Origin: a bacterium UBP9_UBA1432 | Lineage (GTDB): Bacteria; Vulcanimicrobiota; Xenobia; Xenobiales; Xenobiaceae | Length of the DNA stretch: 11,647 nt | NCBI GenBank assembly: GCA_002329445.1 | Contig: DCTU01000057.1 | Span: 2,112-13,758, forward strand | Direction of reading: 5' to 3' | Part shown: positions 1 to 6,602 of the stretch, piece after piece | Numbering within the stretch: position 1 is the stretch's first letter | How the letters are laid out: every line of letters begins with the position of its first letter | The notes under the pieces: model-generated | Seen by the model: the letters and a program-made list of their open reading frames with translations, nothing else | What the model was told of the DNA's origin: nothing | The model's database searches: none | Made by a program: the position numbers and the translations under genes

Positions 1-266
1 TTCGAAGCCGACAGAGGGGAATCGGGCGGGAGCTCATCGAGCTGGTCCTGGCCTGCGGCCATCGCCGAGACTGCCACGGAGACGTGGTCTTCGAGATCCG
101 CGATCGCAGCCTTCGAGGCACCCCCTGCGCCAGGCTGGCCGACCGCCTGCGCGGAGCGACGGTGATCCTGACCCAGGACGGAGCGGTGCGCACGGTGATG
201 TGGGCCCACCGCCTGCGGAGTCGCCCGGGACTGCTGCGCCGTCAGCGGCTGACCACGTCGGAATGA
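1..266 (+). CDS. C-terminal part of a small DUF4258-like protein (5' end outside window)
   Basis: The frame is open from the window edge (first full codon at base 3) and ends with TGA at 264-266, so only the last 87 codons are visible. They begin RSRQRGIGRELIELVLACG and continue through HGDVVFEIRDRSL, ADRLRGATVIL and DGAVRTVMWAHR. The order (an RQRGI helix, a short helix ending in CG, an HG..V strand, an RDRSLR segment, an ADRLRG strand and a DG.V.TV..HR hairpin) resembles small stand-alone proteins of the DUF4258 type, usually about 80-110 residues. The match is from memory of the family pattern, not from a search. Three Cys (two in CGHRRDC, one in TPC) and several His could suggest metal binding, but that is speculative. 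DUF4258-like folds have been related to RelE-type toxins; no antitoxin partner is visible. The next gene starts 90 bp downstream on the same strand, so co-transcription is possible. Confidence 0.6.
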   Translation, partial: RSRQRGIGRELIELVLACGHRRDCHGDVVFEIRDRSLRGTPCARLADRLRGATVILTQDGAVRTVMWAHRLRSRPGLLRRQRLTTSE

Positions 267-356
267 AGCCGAACCGCCCTTCGCTGGGGGGATTCCGTTG
301 GGGGCAGGCCGTCTTCGGGAGGTCCCCCCGGGCTCGAACCGAACTGTCTGCATGCC

Positions 357-2072
357 GTGGGCGGATATCAACTGGTTGTCATCGAGGGGAAGGACCTGGG
401 CAGGATCATCCCCCTCGAGGGATCTTGCGTGACTCTGGGGCGACCTGGGGCCGGCGTCGAGGGTGCCATCGAGTTTGAGGAACCTTCTGTCTCGCGCGTT
501 CATGCGGTCCTGACGAAGATCCCCGGGGGAGCCTATGAGCTGTCCAATCGCTCCCTGACCAGTCCGGTTCGGGTCGATGGTCAACCGGCCACTTCCAGCA
601 TCCGCCTGGAGCCCGGGTCCCGGATCCAACTGGGCAATCTGCTCGTCGAAGTGCGTTACGTCTCGTCCGAGGCCCAGGGCCGCGCCCAGGGCGAGACCAC
701 CTTGATGGGTTACCTCGAGGTGACCAGGGGGCCCCGGCCGGGAACCCGTTATCCCCTGTACCACAAGCGAAGCCTGATCGGTCGTTCGCCGGCATGTGAG
801 GTCCAGTTGGGGGAACGCTCGGTTTCCCGCTACCATGCAGCCTTGGACTGGTTCGACGGCGTCCCGATGCTGATGCATCTATCCAAGAGCAACACCACCC
901 TGCTCAACGGTCAGGTCGTCCCCGATACGACGCTGCTGGATCCCCGAGACAAGCTGGAGGTCGGCAGCAAGGTCACCCTGCAGTGGATTCCTCTGGCCCT
1001 GCTGGCCGAGGAAGAGGAACAACGGAAGAACGCGCCGCCTCCGGTGGAGGCGCCTGCCCCGGTGGGGGTCACCGGGGGGCGTGTTCCCGTGTGCTTGCGC
1101 TTGCGGGACCTGTTGCGGGGGGGCTCGCTGGCGGCCCGCGTCCGTTTCTTCGAAGAACTCTCGAAGCGCCTGGAAAAGGGGGAGTCGATCCTGCTGGCCG
1201 TGGCTGAGGCCGCTGCCTTGGCGCTGCCGCATCTGGCCCCCTACCTGGCCTTCGTGGTGCGTTCCGGCCGGGACCTGGGAGAAGCCCTGGCCCGCTTCCC
1301 GGGAACTTTCGACCATTACGAGACCGGTCTGGTCGGGGCCGGTGAGGAAGCCGGGACCCTGGCGGCCGAGCTGCAGGTCCTGGCGGATTCGCTGGCCGAG
1401 TCCCTGGCCTGGCGTCGGAGCTTGGCTCGTCGGCTGTTCTGGGGAGGTCTGCTCCTTTTTGGACTGACCATCCTCTTGTTGGTCCCCGCCCTGCAATCGG
1501 AAGGACTGCGCGAGTTCGGGATTGCCCTGGGGGGCAGCGTCGTCTTGGCCGCGGCCCTGGCGGGATTGCTGGCCATGCTGGTGCGTTTGACGGGGCTGGT
1601 CCCTTTCTTCCGGGTCCAGCAGGAACTGTTCCTGGAGTCTATCCCGGTTCTGGGGCCAGCCCTCCGCCTGCGCGCTGCGGCGCGCTTCCTCCGCTCACTG
1701 GGCCCTTTGCTGGAGGCGGGGCTGCAGGTTCACCTGGCACTTCGCCTGGCGGCTTGCTGCACGGGCAGCATCCGGCAGGGGCGTCGCCTGGCCTGCGCCG
1801 CCGAGGGTTCCGCTCAGGGCAGACCGGTTCGGGAGGCCCTGACCGAGACCGGGGTCTTCCCGGAGGATGTCCTGTCCGAGATCGCGCAGGGGGAAGAGGA
1901 AGGAAACCTTCCCGCCCGCCTGGAGAAGGTTTCCCAAGACATGGCGGCGCTGGCTCGGATCGAGATGACCCGGGCGCTGGGAACCGTGGTGCGCCTCCTG
2001 CTGGCAGGGATGGTCCTGGTGCTGATGCTGACCGTCAGCCTGGCCTGGAAGCTGATGGCCTGGGTCGGCTGA
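357..2072 (+). CDS. FHA-FHA-GspF/PilC fusion: phosphopeptide-binding type II secretion/type IV pilus platform protein
   Basis: This 571-residue protein has three parts. FHA domain 1 (about residues 22-97) keeps GR at 28-29, SVSRVH at 44-49 and N64. FHA domain 2 (about 138-210) keeps IGRS at 141-144, SVSRYH at 155-160 and SNTTLLNG at 178-185. A Glu- and Pro-rich linker (about 216-240) leads to two T2SSF repeats: about 256-352, ending in GAGEEAGTLAAEL, and about 425-540, with the matching GEEEGNLPARL. Membrane segments lie near 361-379, 388-412 and 545-565, the usual GspF/PilC pattern. GspF/PilC proteins form the inner-membrane platform that the assembly ATPase works on; they are normally about 400 residues and have no FHA. 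FHA domains bind phosphothreonine peptides, so the fusion suggests control by Ser/Thr kinases. The start is GTG 357, the first in-frame start after TGA 264-266; no clear ribosome site precedes it. The 3' end overlaps the converging gene by 38 bp. No secretion ATPase, pilin or prepilin peptidase gene is in view. Confidence 0.9.
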   Translation: MGGYQLVVIEGKDLGRIIPLEGSCVTLGRPGAGVEGAIEFEEPSVSRVHAVLTKIPGGAYELSNRSLTSPVRVDGQPATSSIRLEPGSRIQLGNLLVEVRYVSSEAQGRAQGETTLMGYLEVTRGPRPGTRYPLYHKRSLIGRSPACEVQLGERSVSRYHAALDWFDGVPMLMHLSKSNTTLLNGQVVPDTTLLDPRDKLEVGSKVTLQWIPLALLAEEEEQRKNAPPPVEAPAPVGVTGGRVPVCLRLRDLLRGGSLAARVRFFEELSKRLEKGESILLAVAEAAALALPHLAPYLAFVVRSGRDLGEALARFPGTFDHYETGLVGAGEEAGTLAAELQVLADSLAESLAWRRSLARRLFWGGLLLFGLTILLLVPALQSEGLREFGIALGGSVVLAAALAGLLAMLVRLTGLVPFFRVQQELFLESIPVLGPALRLRAAARFLRSLGPLLEAGLQVHLALRLAACCTGSIRQGRRLACAAEGSAQGRPVREALTETGVFPEDVLSEIAQGEEEGNLPARLEKVSQDMAALARIEMTRALGTVVRLLLAGMVLVLMLTVSLAWKLMAWVG

Positions 2073-4017
2073 TTGCTCCTCCGAGCTCCTGCAACACGCG
2101 CCGAACCTGGTCGCGGTCCCGTGCCCGGGGTTCGACCTGCAGGTAGCCTTCCAGGCTGCGGCGGGCCTCGGCGGTGTGTCCCTGGCCGGCCAGGAGAAGG
2201 CCCAGTCGGCGGTAGGGAGGCGCGTAGTTGCCCGCAGCCTCGATGGCGCGTCGGTAGAATCCGGCGGCCTCGTCGAGTCGCCCCCTGCGTTCGAATTCAA
2301 ACCCAACCGAGTAGAAGGGAAACCCGTAGAAGGATGTGAGCAGGTGGTTGAAGCTGCGCGGCGGCCACGAGCGTTGGAGGGTTCGACGGTTGTAGGACTC
2401 CCAGAGGGCGACGATCTGGTCTGCGATTCTGGCCGGATCCGGGTCCTCGCCAGGGTCGGCCACCCGCTGGGTCAACCCTGCCGGCAAGAGACGGAAGCGA
2501 CCCGTGAGGGAGGGGTCGATGAAGTCCCATAGCAGGATGGGACGGGTTCCGTAGTTGGCGGCCACCAGGTCGGCCAGAAGAGCCGTCTCCCCGTCCAGGC
2601 GCTTCCAGGGGAACACCACCGAGGGGTGTTCCCGGCGCTTGGAATCGACATACCAGGGGTAGGCCAGCTTGTCCTGATCGAGGATCACCAGGTCGGTCCG
2701 TCGCCCTTCGACGTACCGGACGTATTCCAGGAGCATCCCCGGGGCGTCTCCCGAGGTCAGCAGCAGGGCGTCCTGGGGAACTCCCTGGAGCAGGTTTTCG
2801 ACGTAGTCCCGGGCCACCGTGTCCTGGGAGTGGTCCACCTCAGGGAGGTGCGCGAAGCCCAGCCCTGCCACGAGTGCCGTCAGGGCCAGCCCCACCGGCA
2901 GGGCCCGACGCCGTCCCGCCCAGGCCACGCTGCATCCCGCCAGGATCGACAGCGCCACGTGGGGGAGCAGGTAGAACCTCTGGACGACGCCGACCCAGAA
3001 CGGGTCCTCCAGGGGATAGCGGGCATACATCAGGAAGGCTGGACCGCTCACGAACCAGACCCCGAGGAGGGCTCCCAGGGCCCGATGGTCGCGTCGGGCC
3101 AGCCACCACGCGCCGGCCAAGATCAGCCCGGCGACCACCAGATGACTTCCCCCCAGCATGGTCTGCAGGTAGACGGGCAGTTGGTCCAGGGGGGAGGCCT
3201 CCTGGAAGAGTCCGCGGACCGATTCGGGAAGCAGCGACAAGCTGCCGTAGTCGGCCCGGCGGAAGAGGTGCCAGAGAGCCCCCAGGTTGCGCGGGTCGTC
3301 CCAGTTCAGGCCAGGGTTGTCCTGGGCACGGATCAGCGGGTAGAGGTAGGGCAGCAGGCCCGTGCCCAGCGCAGCCACGGCCAGAGCCAGGGTTCGACCG
3401 CGGAGCAGGTGGCGGGCCGGCCAGGCCAGCCAGGCCAGCCCGGGAACGATCAGCACGACCGTGTGGTGGTGGGAGAGGCTCAAGCCCAAGACCCCCGCCA
3501 GGCCGACCAGGGTCGCAGCATCTGGCCGCCTGGACAAGCGCAGCCCCAACGCCAACAACACGGCGGCCAGGAGGTTGTTCAGGGTGAAGACCTCGGCTGC
3601 CACGGCGTGCTGCCAGCACAGCGGAGCCAGACCCAGGCAGGCACCGGCCACCAGGCCGGCTGCCCACAGGCCGGTCAAATCAGCGACCAGCCACGTGAGG
3701 ACCCCGGCGGCCATCGCTCCGCACACGGCGGTCAGCAGGTTCACGCTCCACGCCGGCGAGTCCGAAAAGCGGGAGAAGAGCCAGCCCAGCATCGTGAAGA
3801 GGGGGTACCCCGGAGGGTGGGCGATACCCGGAAGGCCTGCGGCGGTCTGCAGGTCTGCGCCATCTCCGGCCACCACATCTGGGGCCAGGGTGCGAACGTA
3901 GACCAGGAGGATTCCCAATCCCAAACCCAGGGCTGCGGTCAGGGCAGAGCGCACCGAGGGCGCGGGGGGGGGACTTGCAAGGACGGGAGCCGGGGAGGAG
4001 CGGGACGACCTGGCCAT
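2035..4017 (-). CDS. DUF2723 (GT-C/protein O-mannosyltransferase-like) membrane protein with C-terminal TPRs
   Basis: The protein has 660 residues. After a Ser/Pro-rich tail (1-24) comes a membrane segment (about 25-42), then the family's signature first outer loop: GDGADLQTA at 51-59 and IAHPPGYPLFTMLG at 65-78. Asp52 and Asp55 sit where GT-C enzymes carry the catalytic acidic residue. Many hydrophobic segments follow to about residue 388; AEVFTLNN (141-148) and SHHHTV (182-187) are also typical of the family. Residues about 390-560 form a soluble, probably outer, domain. Two TPR-like repeats cover about 569-599 (GRLDEAAGFYRRAIEAAG) and 600-633. DUF2723 proteins are thought to move sugars from lipid-linked donors to proteins or surface polymers; the substrate is unknown here. 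ATG 4015-4017 is preceded by AGGAG with a long 14-base gap. A run of nine C (minus strand; 3964-3972) lies in the N-terminal tail. The TPRs may recruit partners, which is inference. Confidence 0.88.
   Translation of the reverse strand: MARSSRSSPAPVLASPPPAPSVRSALTAALGLGLGILLVYVRTLAPDVVAGDGADLQTAAGLPGIAHPPGYPLFTMLGWLFSRFSDSPAWSVNLLTAVCGAMAAGVLTWLVADLTGLWAAGLVAGACLGLAPLCWQHAVAAEVFTLNNLLAAVLLALGLRLSRRPDAATLVGLAGVLGLSLSHHHTVVLIVPGLAWLAWPARHLLRGRTLALAVAALGTGLLPYLYPLIRAQDNPGLNWDDPRNLGALWHLFRRADYGSLSLLPESVRGLFQEASPLDQLPVYLQTMLGGSHLVVAGLILAGAWWLARRDHRALGALLGVWFVSGPAFLMYARYPLEDPFWVGVVQRFYLLPHVALSILAGCSVAWAGRRRALPVGLALTALVAGLGFAHLPEVDHSQDTVARDYVENLLQGVPQDALLLTSGDAPGMLLEYVRYVEGRRTDLVILDQDKLAYPWYVDSKRREHPSVVFPWKRLDGETALLADLVAANYGTRPILLWDFIDPSLTGRFRLLPAGLTQRVADPGEDPDPARIADQIVALWESYNRRTLQRSWPPRSFNHLLTSFYGFPFYSVGFEFERRGRLDEAAGFYRRAIEAAGNYAPPYRRLGLLLAGQGHTAEARRSLEGYLQVEPRARDRDQVRRVLQELGGAISRPRPSASRPG
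3964..3972 (-). repeat. Run of nine C in the DUF2723 coding start
   Basis: On the coding (minus) strand nine consecutive C make three in-frame proline codons (ASPPPAPS, residues 14-21), about 45 bases after the start codon and just before the first membrane segment. Such runs can slip during copying. Confidence 0.9.
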
Positions 4018-4022
4018 GGGCG

Positions 4023-4058
4023 GGGGAGGTTCTCCTGCGCGTCGCGTCGACCCTCCCC
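4023..4058 (-). promoter_or_regulatory. Possible leader hairpin around the ribosome site of the DUF2723 gene
   Basis: On the minus strand, GGGGAGG (4058-4052) can pair with CCTCCCC (4029-4023), leaving a 22-base loop that holds the only good Shine-Dalgarno candidate, AGGAGAA (4036-4030). The 7-bp stem is all G-C except one pair, and its 3' arm ends five bases before the ATG. Folding would place the start codon right beside a stem, which could tune initiation. It may equally be chance in GC-rich DNA. Confidence 0.25.
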
Positions 4059-4065
4059 GGGGGCG

Positions 4066-4099
4066 AAAAACAAATCGCCGCAGCGGGAGGGCTGCGGCG
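4066..4099 (-). terminator. Intrinsic terminator of the secreted calcium-loop protein gene
   Basis: Read on the minus strand, a perfect 9-bp stem CGCCGCAGC / GCTGCGGCG (4099-4091 and 4084-4076) with a 6-base loop is followed at once by ATTTGTTTTT (4075-4066). This is a textbook Rho-independent terminator. It lies 23 bases past the TAG of the 4123-5151 gene and before the DUF2723 gene, so the two minus-strand genes should be separate units and the DUF2723 promoter must lie very close to its start or depend on read-through. Confidence 0.85.
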
Positions 4100-4122
4100 G
4101 TCGGGGCAGGGGAGAAGGTCGT

Positions 4123-5151
4123 CTAGTGAGCCCGGAAGCGCCGGGTCTCCTTGGTGGCCGGCCACCAGTCCCACATCACCTGTTCACCCCCGTCGCGGGT
4201 GATGAAGCGGCCCACGAAGTTGTCGTGGTCGGTCGAGATCCGCACGATTCCATACTCGCCCAGGGTGCGCATCTCGGCGGGTTGCATCGTCCCATCGGAG
4301 TTGGCATCGACCCAGAGGAACAGGCCTTCCAGTTCGGCTCCCTCGATCCAGCCGTCCTGGTTGGCATCCTGGACCAGGCTCAGCTTCTCGAAGCCATGCT
4401 TGTACCCGCCTGCGGTGCCGAAAAGCTGCAGGGCATTCTCGACCTTCCCGTTCTCGGGACGGACCAGGATTCCATCCTGCGCTCCCAGGGTCTTCCACTC
4501 GGTGAAGTCGGGAGTCCCGTCCCCGGTGATGTCGAAGAAGCGGGCCGACTCGACGTAGAATTCGGGAGCGTGTGGGCGCCATTCGTTGCGGGCCACATCC
4601 AGCTTCCCATCCCGGTTCAGGTCCAGGACCAGGGGGGAGTTGTCAAAAACGTCGGCCACCAGTTGATACACGTCCCGCTCCAGGTAGATGTTGCGGGTAT
4701 CCTGATGGACCGTGAGAGTCCCGCCGTCGACGCGGATGACCGAGGTGACCCGGTCGGTCTTCTCGCCAGTCTGGGCATAGTCCGAATTGGTGAAGCCGCT
4801 GTTGGTCTGGACGGTCTGACCGGTCAGGTCGATATAGTACCAGGACCCGTTGTCCAGGCCTGAAACCGTCTTGAGGTAGGCTCTCTCCGAGGCCGTCAGG
4901 CCGGCCAGGCTTCCCCGATCCCAGTCGTTGTCCAGGAAGTTGGGAGCCAGACGGACCTTGGCGTAGCCCCGAACCACGCGATGGACGTCGTCGCTGAAGT
5001 GCTTCTTGGTCGTCGTCTGGATGACGGTGGTGCTGGTCGGATCGGTCGGGCTGCCACCCGACTCGTCCCCGACCACTCCGGCCCGGGCGATGGTTCCCGA
5101 TGCGAACGTCAAGGCTCCCGCCAGGGCCAAGCAGCCCAAGAATCTCTTCAT
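4123..5151 (-). CDS. Secreted protein with EF-hand-like calcium-binding loops
   Basis: The protein has 342 residues. The start is ATG 5149-5151, with GGAGGG nine bases upstream, because it opens a clean signal peptide (MKRFLGCLALAGALTFASG, cleavage near ARA, residue 24); a longer frame upstream would bury it. Residues 25-170 are Thr-, Ser- and Asp-rich and not recognised. From 173 the protein follows a module common in RTX-type calcium-binding proteins: PLVLDLNRDGKLDV (173-186, imperfect loop), FDITGDGTPDFTEW (206-219, complete 12-residue loop), a degenerate ILV...LQLFGT stretch (228-245), GFEKLSL then DANQDGWIEGAE (262-273, complete) and LWVDANSDGTMQPAE (279-293, complete), then LGEYGIVRI. 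The D.N.DG....E pattern supports Ca2+ binding outside the cytoplasm. In known proteins this module usually sits within much longer toxins or adhesins; here it is short and free-standing. Its role (adhesion, matrix or ion capture) is unknown. A terminator follows. The upstream gene on the same strand ends 137 bp away. Confidence 0.85.
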   Translation of the reverse strand: MKRFLGCLALAGALTFASGTIARAGVVGDESGGSPTDPTSTTVIQTTTKKHFSDDVHRVVRGYAKVRLAPNFLDNDWDRGSLAGLTASERAYLKTVSGLDNGSWYYIDLTGQTVQTNSGFTNSDYAQTGEKTDRVTSVIRVDGGTLTVHQDTRNIYLERDVYQLVADVFDNSPLVLDLNRDGKLDVARNEWRPHAPEFYVESARFFDITGDGTPDFTEWKTLGAQDGILVRPENGKVENALQLFGTAGGYKHGFEKLSLVQDANQDGWIEGAELEGLFLWVDANSDGTMQPAEMRTLGEYGIVRISTDHDNFVGRFITRDGGEQVMWDWWPATKETRRFRAH

Positions 5152-5288
5152 CCCAGGAAACCCTCCATTCGAAGCCGGTGCTCGATCTTGGTTCCAGCAT
5201 ACCACCGGGTCGGATGAACGTCGGTAGACCGGATGTTAACAATGAAGGTCGATTCTGCCGCGGTCCGTTTACAAATCCGAGAAGGCGT
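5152..5288. other. 137-bp gap between two secreted-protein genes
   Basis: The gap is less GC-rich than its surroundings around 5230-5280 (GTTAAC and TTTGTAAAC on the minus strand). A TATGCT (minus strand, near 5200) could be a -10 box for the downstream calcium-loop gene, but no convincing -35 partner is seen. There is no terminator-like hairpin, so read-through from the upstream gene is possible. Confidence 0.4.
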
Positions 5289-6368
5289 TCACTCGCCCAG
5301 ATCCACCGTGCGGATTTCGCGGGCGTTCCACAAGACCAGCCGAGGGGCATGGCGCAGGAAGGCCGCCCGATAGGTTCCAGTGACGGTCTGGACCTTGCGC
5401 AGGGGAGTCCCCGGGACGCCAGCCGAGATCTCGAGTTGATTCTCGGCCACGGCGATCGTGGCGATCCTTGTGGCGTCGAGCAGTGCCGCGCCCACCAACG
5501 GGCGGCTGGAGACGATGGAGCGGAGCCCCTTGGAGAGCATGGCCAGGACCGGTCCCCCCGCCTGGACGGTCCGATACAGGATCCGGTCGCTGGCAGGGTC
5601 GTAGTCCAGGGGGATCATGCCAAACTCGCTCTTGTCCAGCACCTTCAGGTTCCCGTCCGGGTTGCGGCGCAAAAGGTAGCGGGAGCTTCGCGAGGCGGGC
5701 GATTGCAGGACGAAAAGACAACTCCCGTCCTTGCCGAAGCGCACCAGGTTGATCTGGTAGTCCTGGCCGACGGCGGATGTCACCTGGAGGGCTCTTCCCA
5801 GCAGGTCGCGCAGCGAAATCTGGCTGGTCAGGGTGAAGGGGCGGGTGGCGAAGCGCACCAGGACCGAGTCGACCACGTATCCTTGGGCATCGTGCCGATC
5901 CATCATGCTCCAGGCGTGGCCGGAGTCGGTGTAGACCAGGCTGGAGAGCGAGGTCAGGGCCAGGCGTCCGGGGTTGTTGTTGGTCTGGGCGCAGGCCCAG
6001 CGCCCTTCCGTCAGGGAGAGGACCCACAGCGAGGTGGGGAAGCGGGCCTGCACGACCGCCGTCTGGGCGTCGGGCGAGACAGCGACTCCCTGGTAGACCT
6101 GGAAGGGGACCTTGCCTTGACGCAGGATTCGGGGCGCCTTCGGGTCCAGGAGGAACCACTCCAGTTGTCGGGTTCGGCGATCCCGGGCCATCAGGAAGAC
6201 CTGTCCGCGTTCCACGGCGATGCTGCCATCCTCCAAGGCAAAGAGCCGGTCCCCCAGAAGCCGGGCCACCTCGGTTCGGGTCAACCTGCCCTGATCCGCT
6301 CCAGCGGAGCTCGCCGTCGCCCCCAGCAGGGCTGCGAGCATCAGGATGCAGGCCAGGGCTTTCTTCAT
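5289..6368 (-). CDS. Secreted protein of unknown function, probably beta-propeller-like
   Basis: The protein has 359 residues. ATG 6366-6368 has GAGGT ten bases upstream and opens a signal peptide (MKKALACILMLAALLGATA, cleavage near residues 22-25, SAGA). The mature part is rich in short strands and repeated blade-like phrases: GDRLFALEDGSIAVERG, GVAVSPDAQTAVVQARF, LWVLSLTEGRWAC, NLVRFGKDGSCLFVLQS, DYDPASDRILYRTV and AFLRHAPRLVLWNAREIRTVDL. The 'sp D...a.v....lwv..l' rhythm is that of WD40/TolB/YVTN-type propellers, but no specific family is recognised and no catalytic motif is visible. Its export and its place before the secreted calcium-loop gene (137 bp apart, same strand, no terminator seen between) fit joint expression, perhaps for joint work outside the cytoplasm; this is inference. 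Upstream it is divergent from dnaK. Confidence 0.75.
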   Translation of the reverse strand: MKKALACILMLAALLGATASSAGADQGRLTRTEVARLLGDRLFALEDGSIAVERGQVFLMARDRRTRQLEWFLLDPKAPRILRQGKVPFQVYQGVAVSPDAQTAVVQARFPTSLWVLSLTEGRWACAQTNNNPGRLALTSLSSLVYTDSGHAWSMMDRHDAQGYVVDSVLVRFATRPFTLTSQISLRDLLGRALQVTSAVGQDYQINLVRFGKDGSCLFVLQSPASRSSRYLLRRNPDGNLKVLDKSEFGMIPLDYDPASDRILYRTVQAGGPVLAMLSKGLRSIVSSRPLVGAALLDATRIATIAVAENQLEISAGVPGTPLRKVQTVTGTYRAAFLRHAPRLVLWNAREIRTVDLGE

Positions 6369-6402
6369 GGCGATCGCTACCTCGTCGGTCTGGGGTCGGA
6401 CG

Positions 6403-6419
6403 CGTCGGGGCTCCCGACG
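6403..6419. repeat. Perfect 7-bp inverted repeat in the dnaK divergent control region
   Basis: CGTCGGG (6403-6409) and CCCGACG (6413-6419) are exact inverted copies with a 3-base spacer. It lies 34 bp upstream of the propeller gene's start and 184 bp upstream of dnaK. There is no T-run on either side, so it does not look like a terminator. It could be an operator half-site pair or a leader hairpin of the minus-strand gene. Confidence 0.4.
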
Positions 6420-6473
6420 GTCGGATGCGGGAGGGGATTCGCCGTTCGAGGGCAGACGCCTGCGAGTCCCGGG

Positions 6474-6525
6474 TTGGGCCCGCGCGGGGCCTCTAACGAT
6501 ACTCTAACGAAGGACATGCACCCAT
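6474..6525 (+). promoter_or_regulatory. Candidate dnaK promoter region
   Basis: Two weak readings are possible. A housekeeping-type pair would be TTGGGC (6474-6479) and GATACT (6498-6503) with 18 bp between. A heat-shock-type pair would be CTCTAAC (6502-6508) and CCCAT (6521-6525), 12 bp apart. Both overlap the CTCTAACGA direct repeat. No CIRCE operator (TTAGCACTC with its inverted copy) is present. The location between divergent genes supports a promoter here; the exact boxes are guesses. Confidence 0.3.
6491..6510. repeat. Tandem direct repeat CTCTAACGA upstream of dnaK
   Basis: CTCTAACGA occurs at 6491-6499 and again at 6502-6510, separated by TA, giving an 11-bp period (about one DNA turn). 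It lies 93 bp before the dnaK start and is one of the less GC-rich spots of the region. Spaced direct repeats of this kind often bind a regulator on one DNA face. Confidence 0.55.
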
Positions 6526-6602
6526 CAAATGCCGTTCCACTAGGATCAGGAGGAAGACATCAATCGCGTGCCTCCACGGCACGGCAGAAGGAGACGACAG
6601 GT

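Noticed and set aside
3421..3440. Tandem CCAGGCCAG-like repeat.
   Set aside because: It lies inside a membrane segment of the DUF2723 gene and encodes ordinary Leu/Ala/Trp codons; similar runs occur in other GC-rich membrane genes here.
2626..4863. A 745-codon plus-strand open frame.
   Set aside because: It is Gln-, Gly- and Pro-rich with no recognisable motif and lies opposite two well-supported minus-strand genes: a codon-bias shadow.
6548..6570. AGGAGG followed by a GTG at 6568, possibly a leader peptide.
   Set aside because: The spacing (14 bases) is too long and the frame runs well into dnaK in another frame with no sign of coding.
5100..6602. A long plus-strand frame that extends dnaK upstream by about 500 codons.
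   Set aside because: It is antisense to the two secreted-protein genes, has no family resemblance, and the true DnaK N-terminus with a good ribosome site begins at 6603. The stop-free stretch is an effect of high GC.
6516..6602. An in-frame ATG 29 codons before the dnaK start.
   Set aside because: AAGGA is only one base from it, the extra residues are not part of any known DnaK, and the region carries likely promoter elements.
6369..6602. Search for a CIRCE (HrcA) operator.
   Set aside because: No TTAGCACTC or its inverted partner is present.
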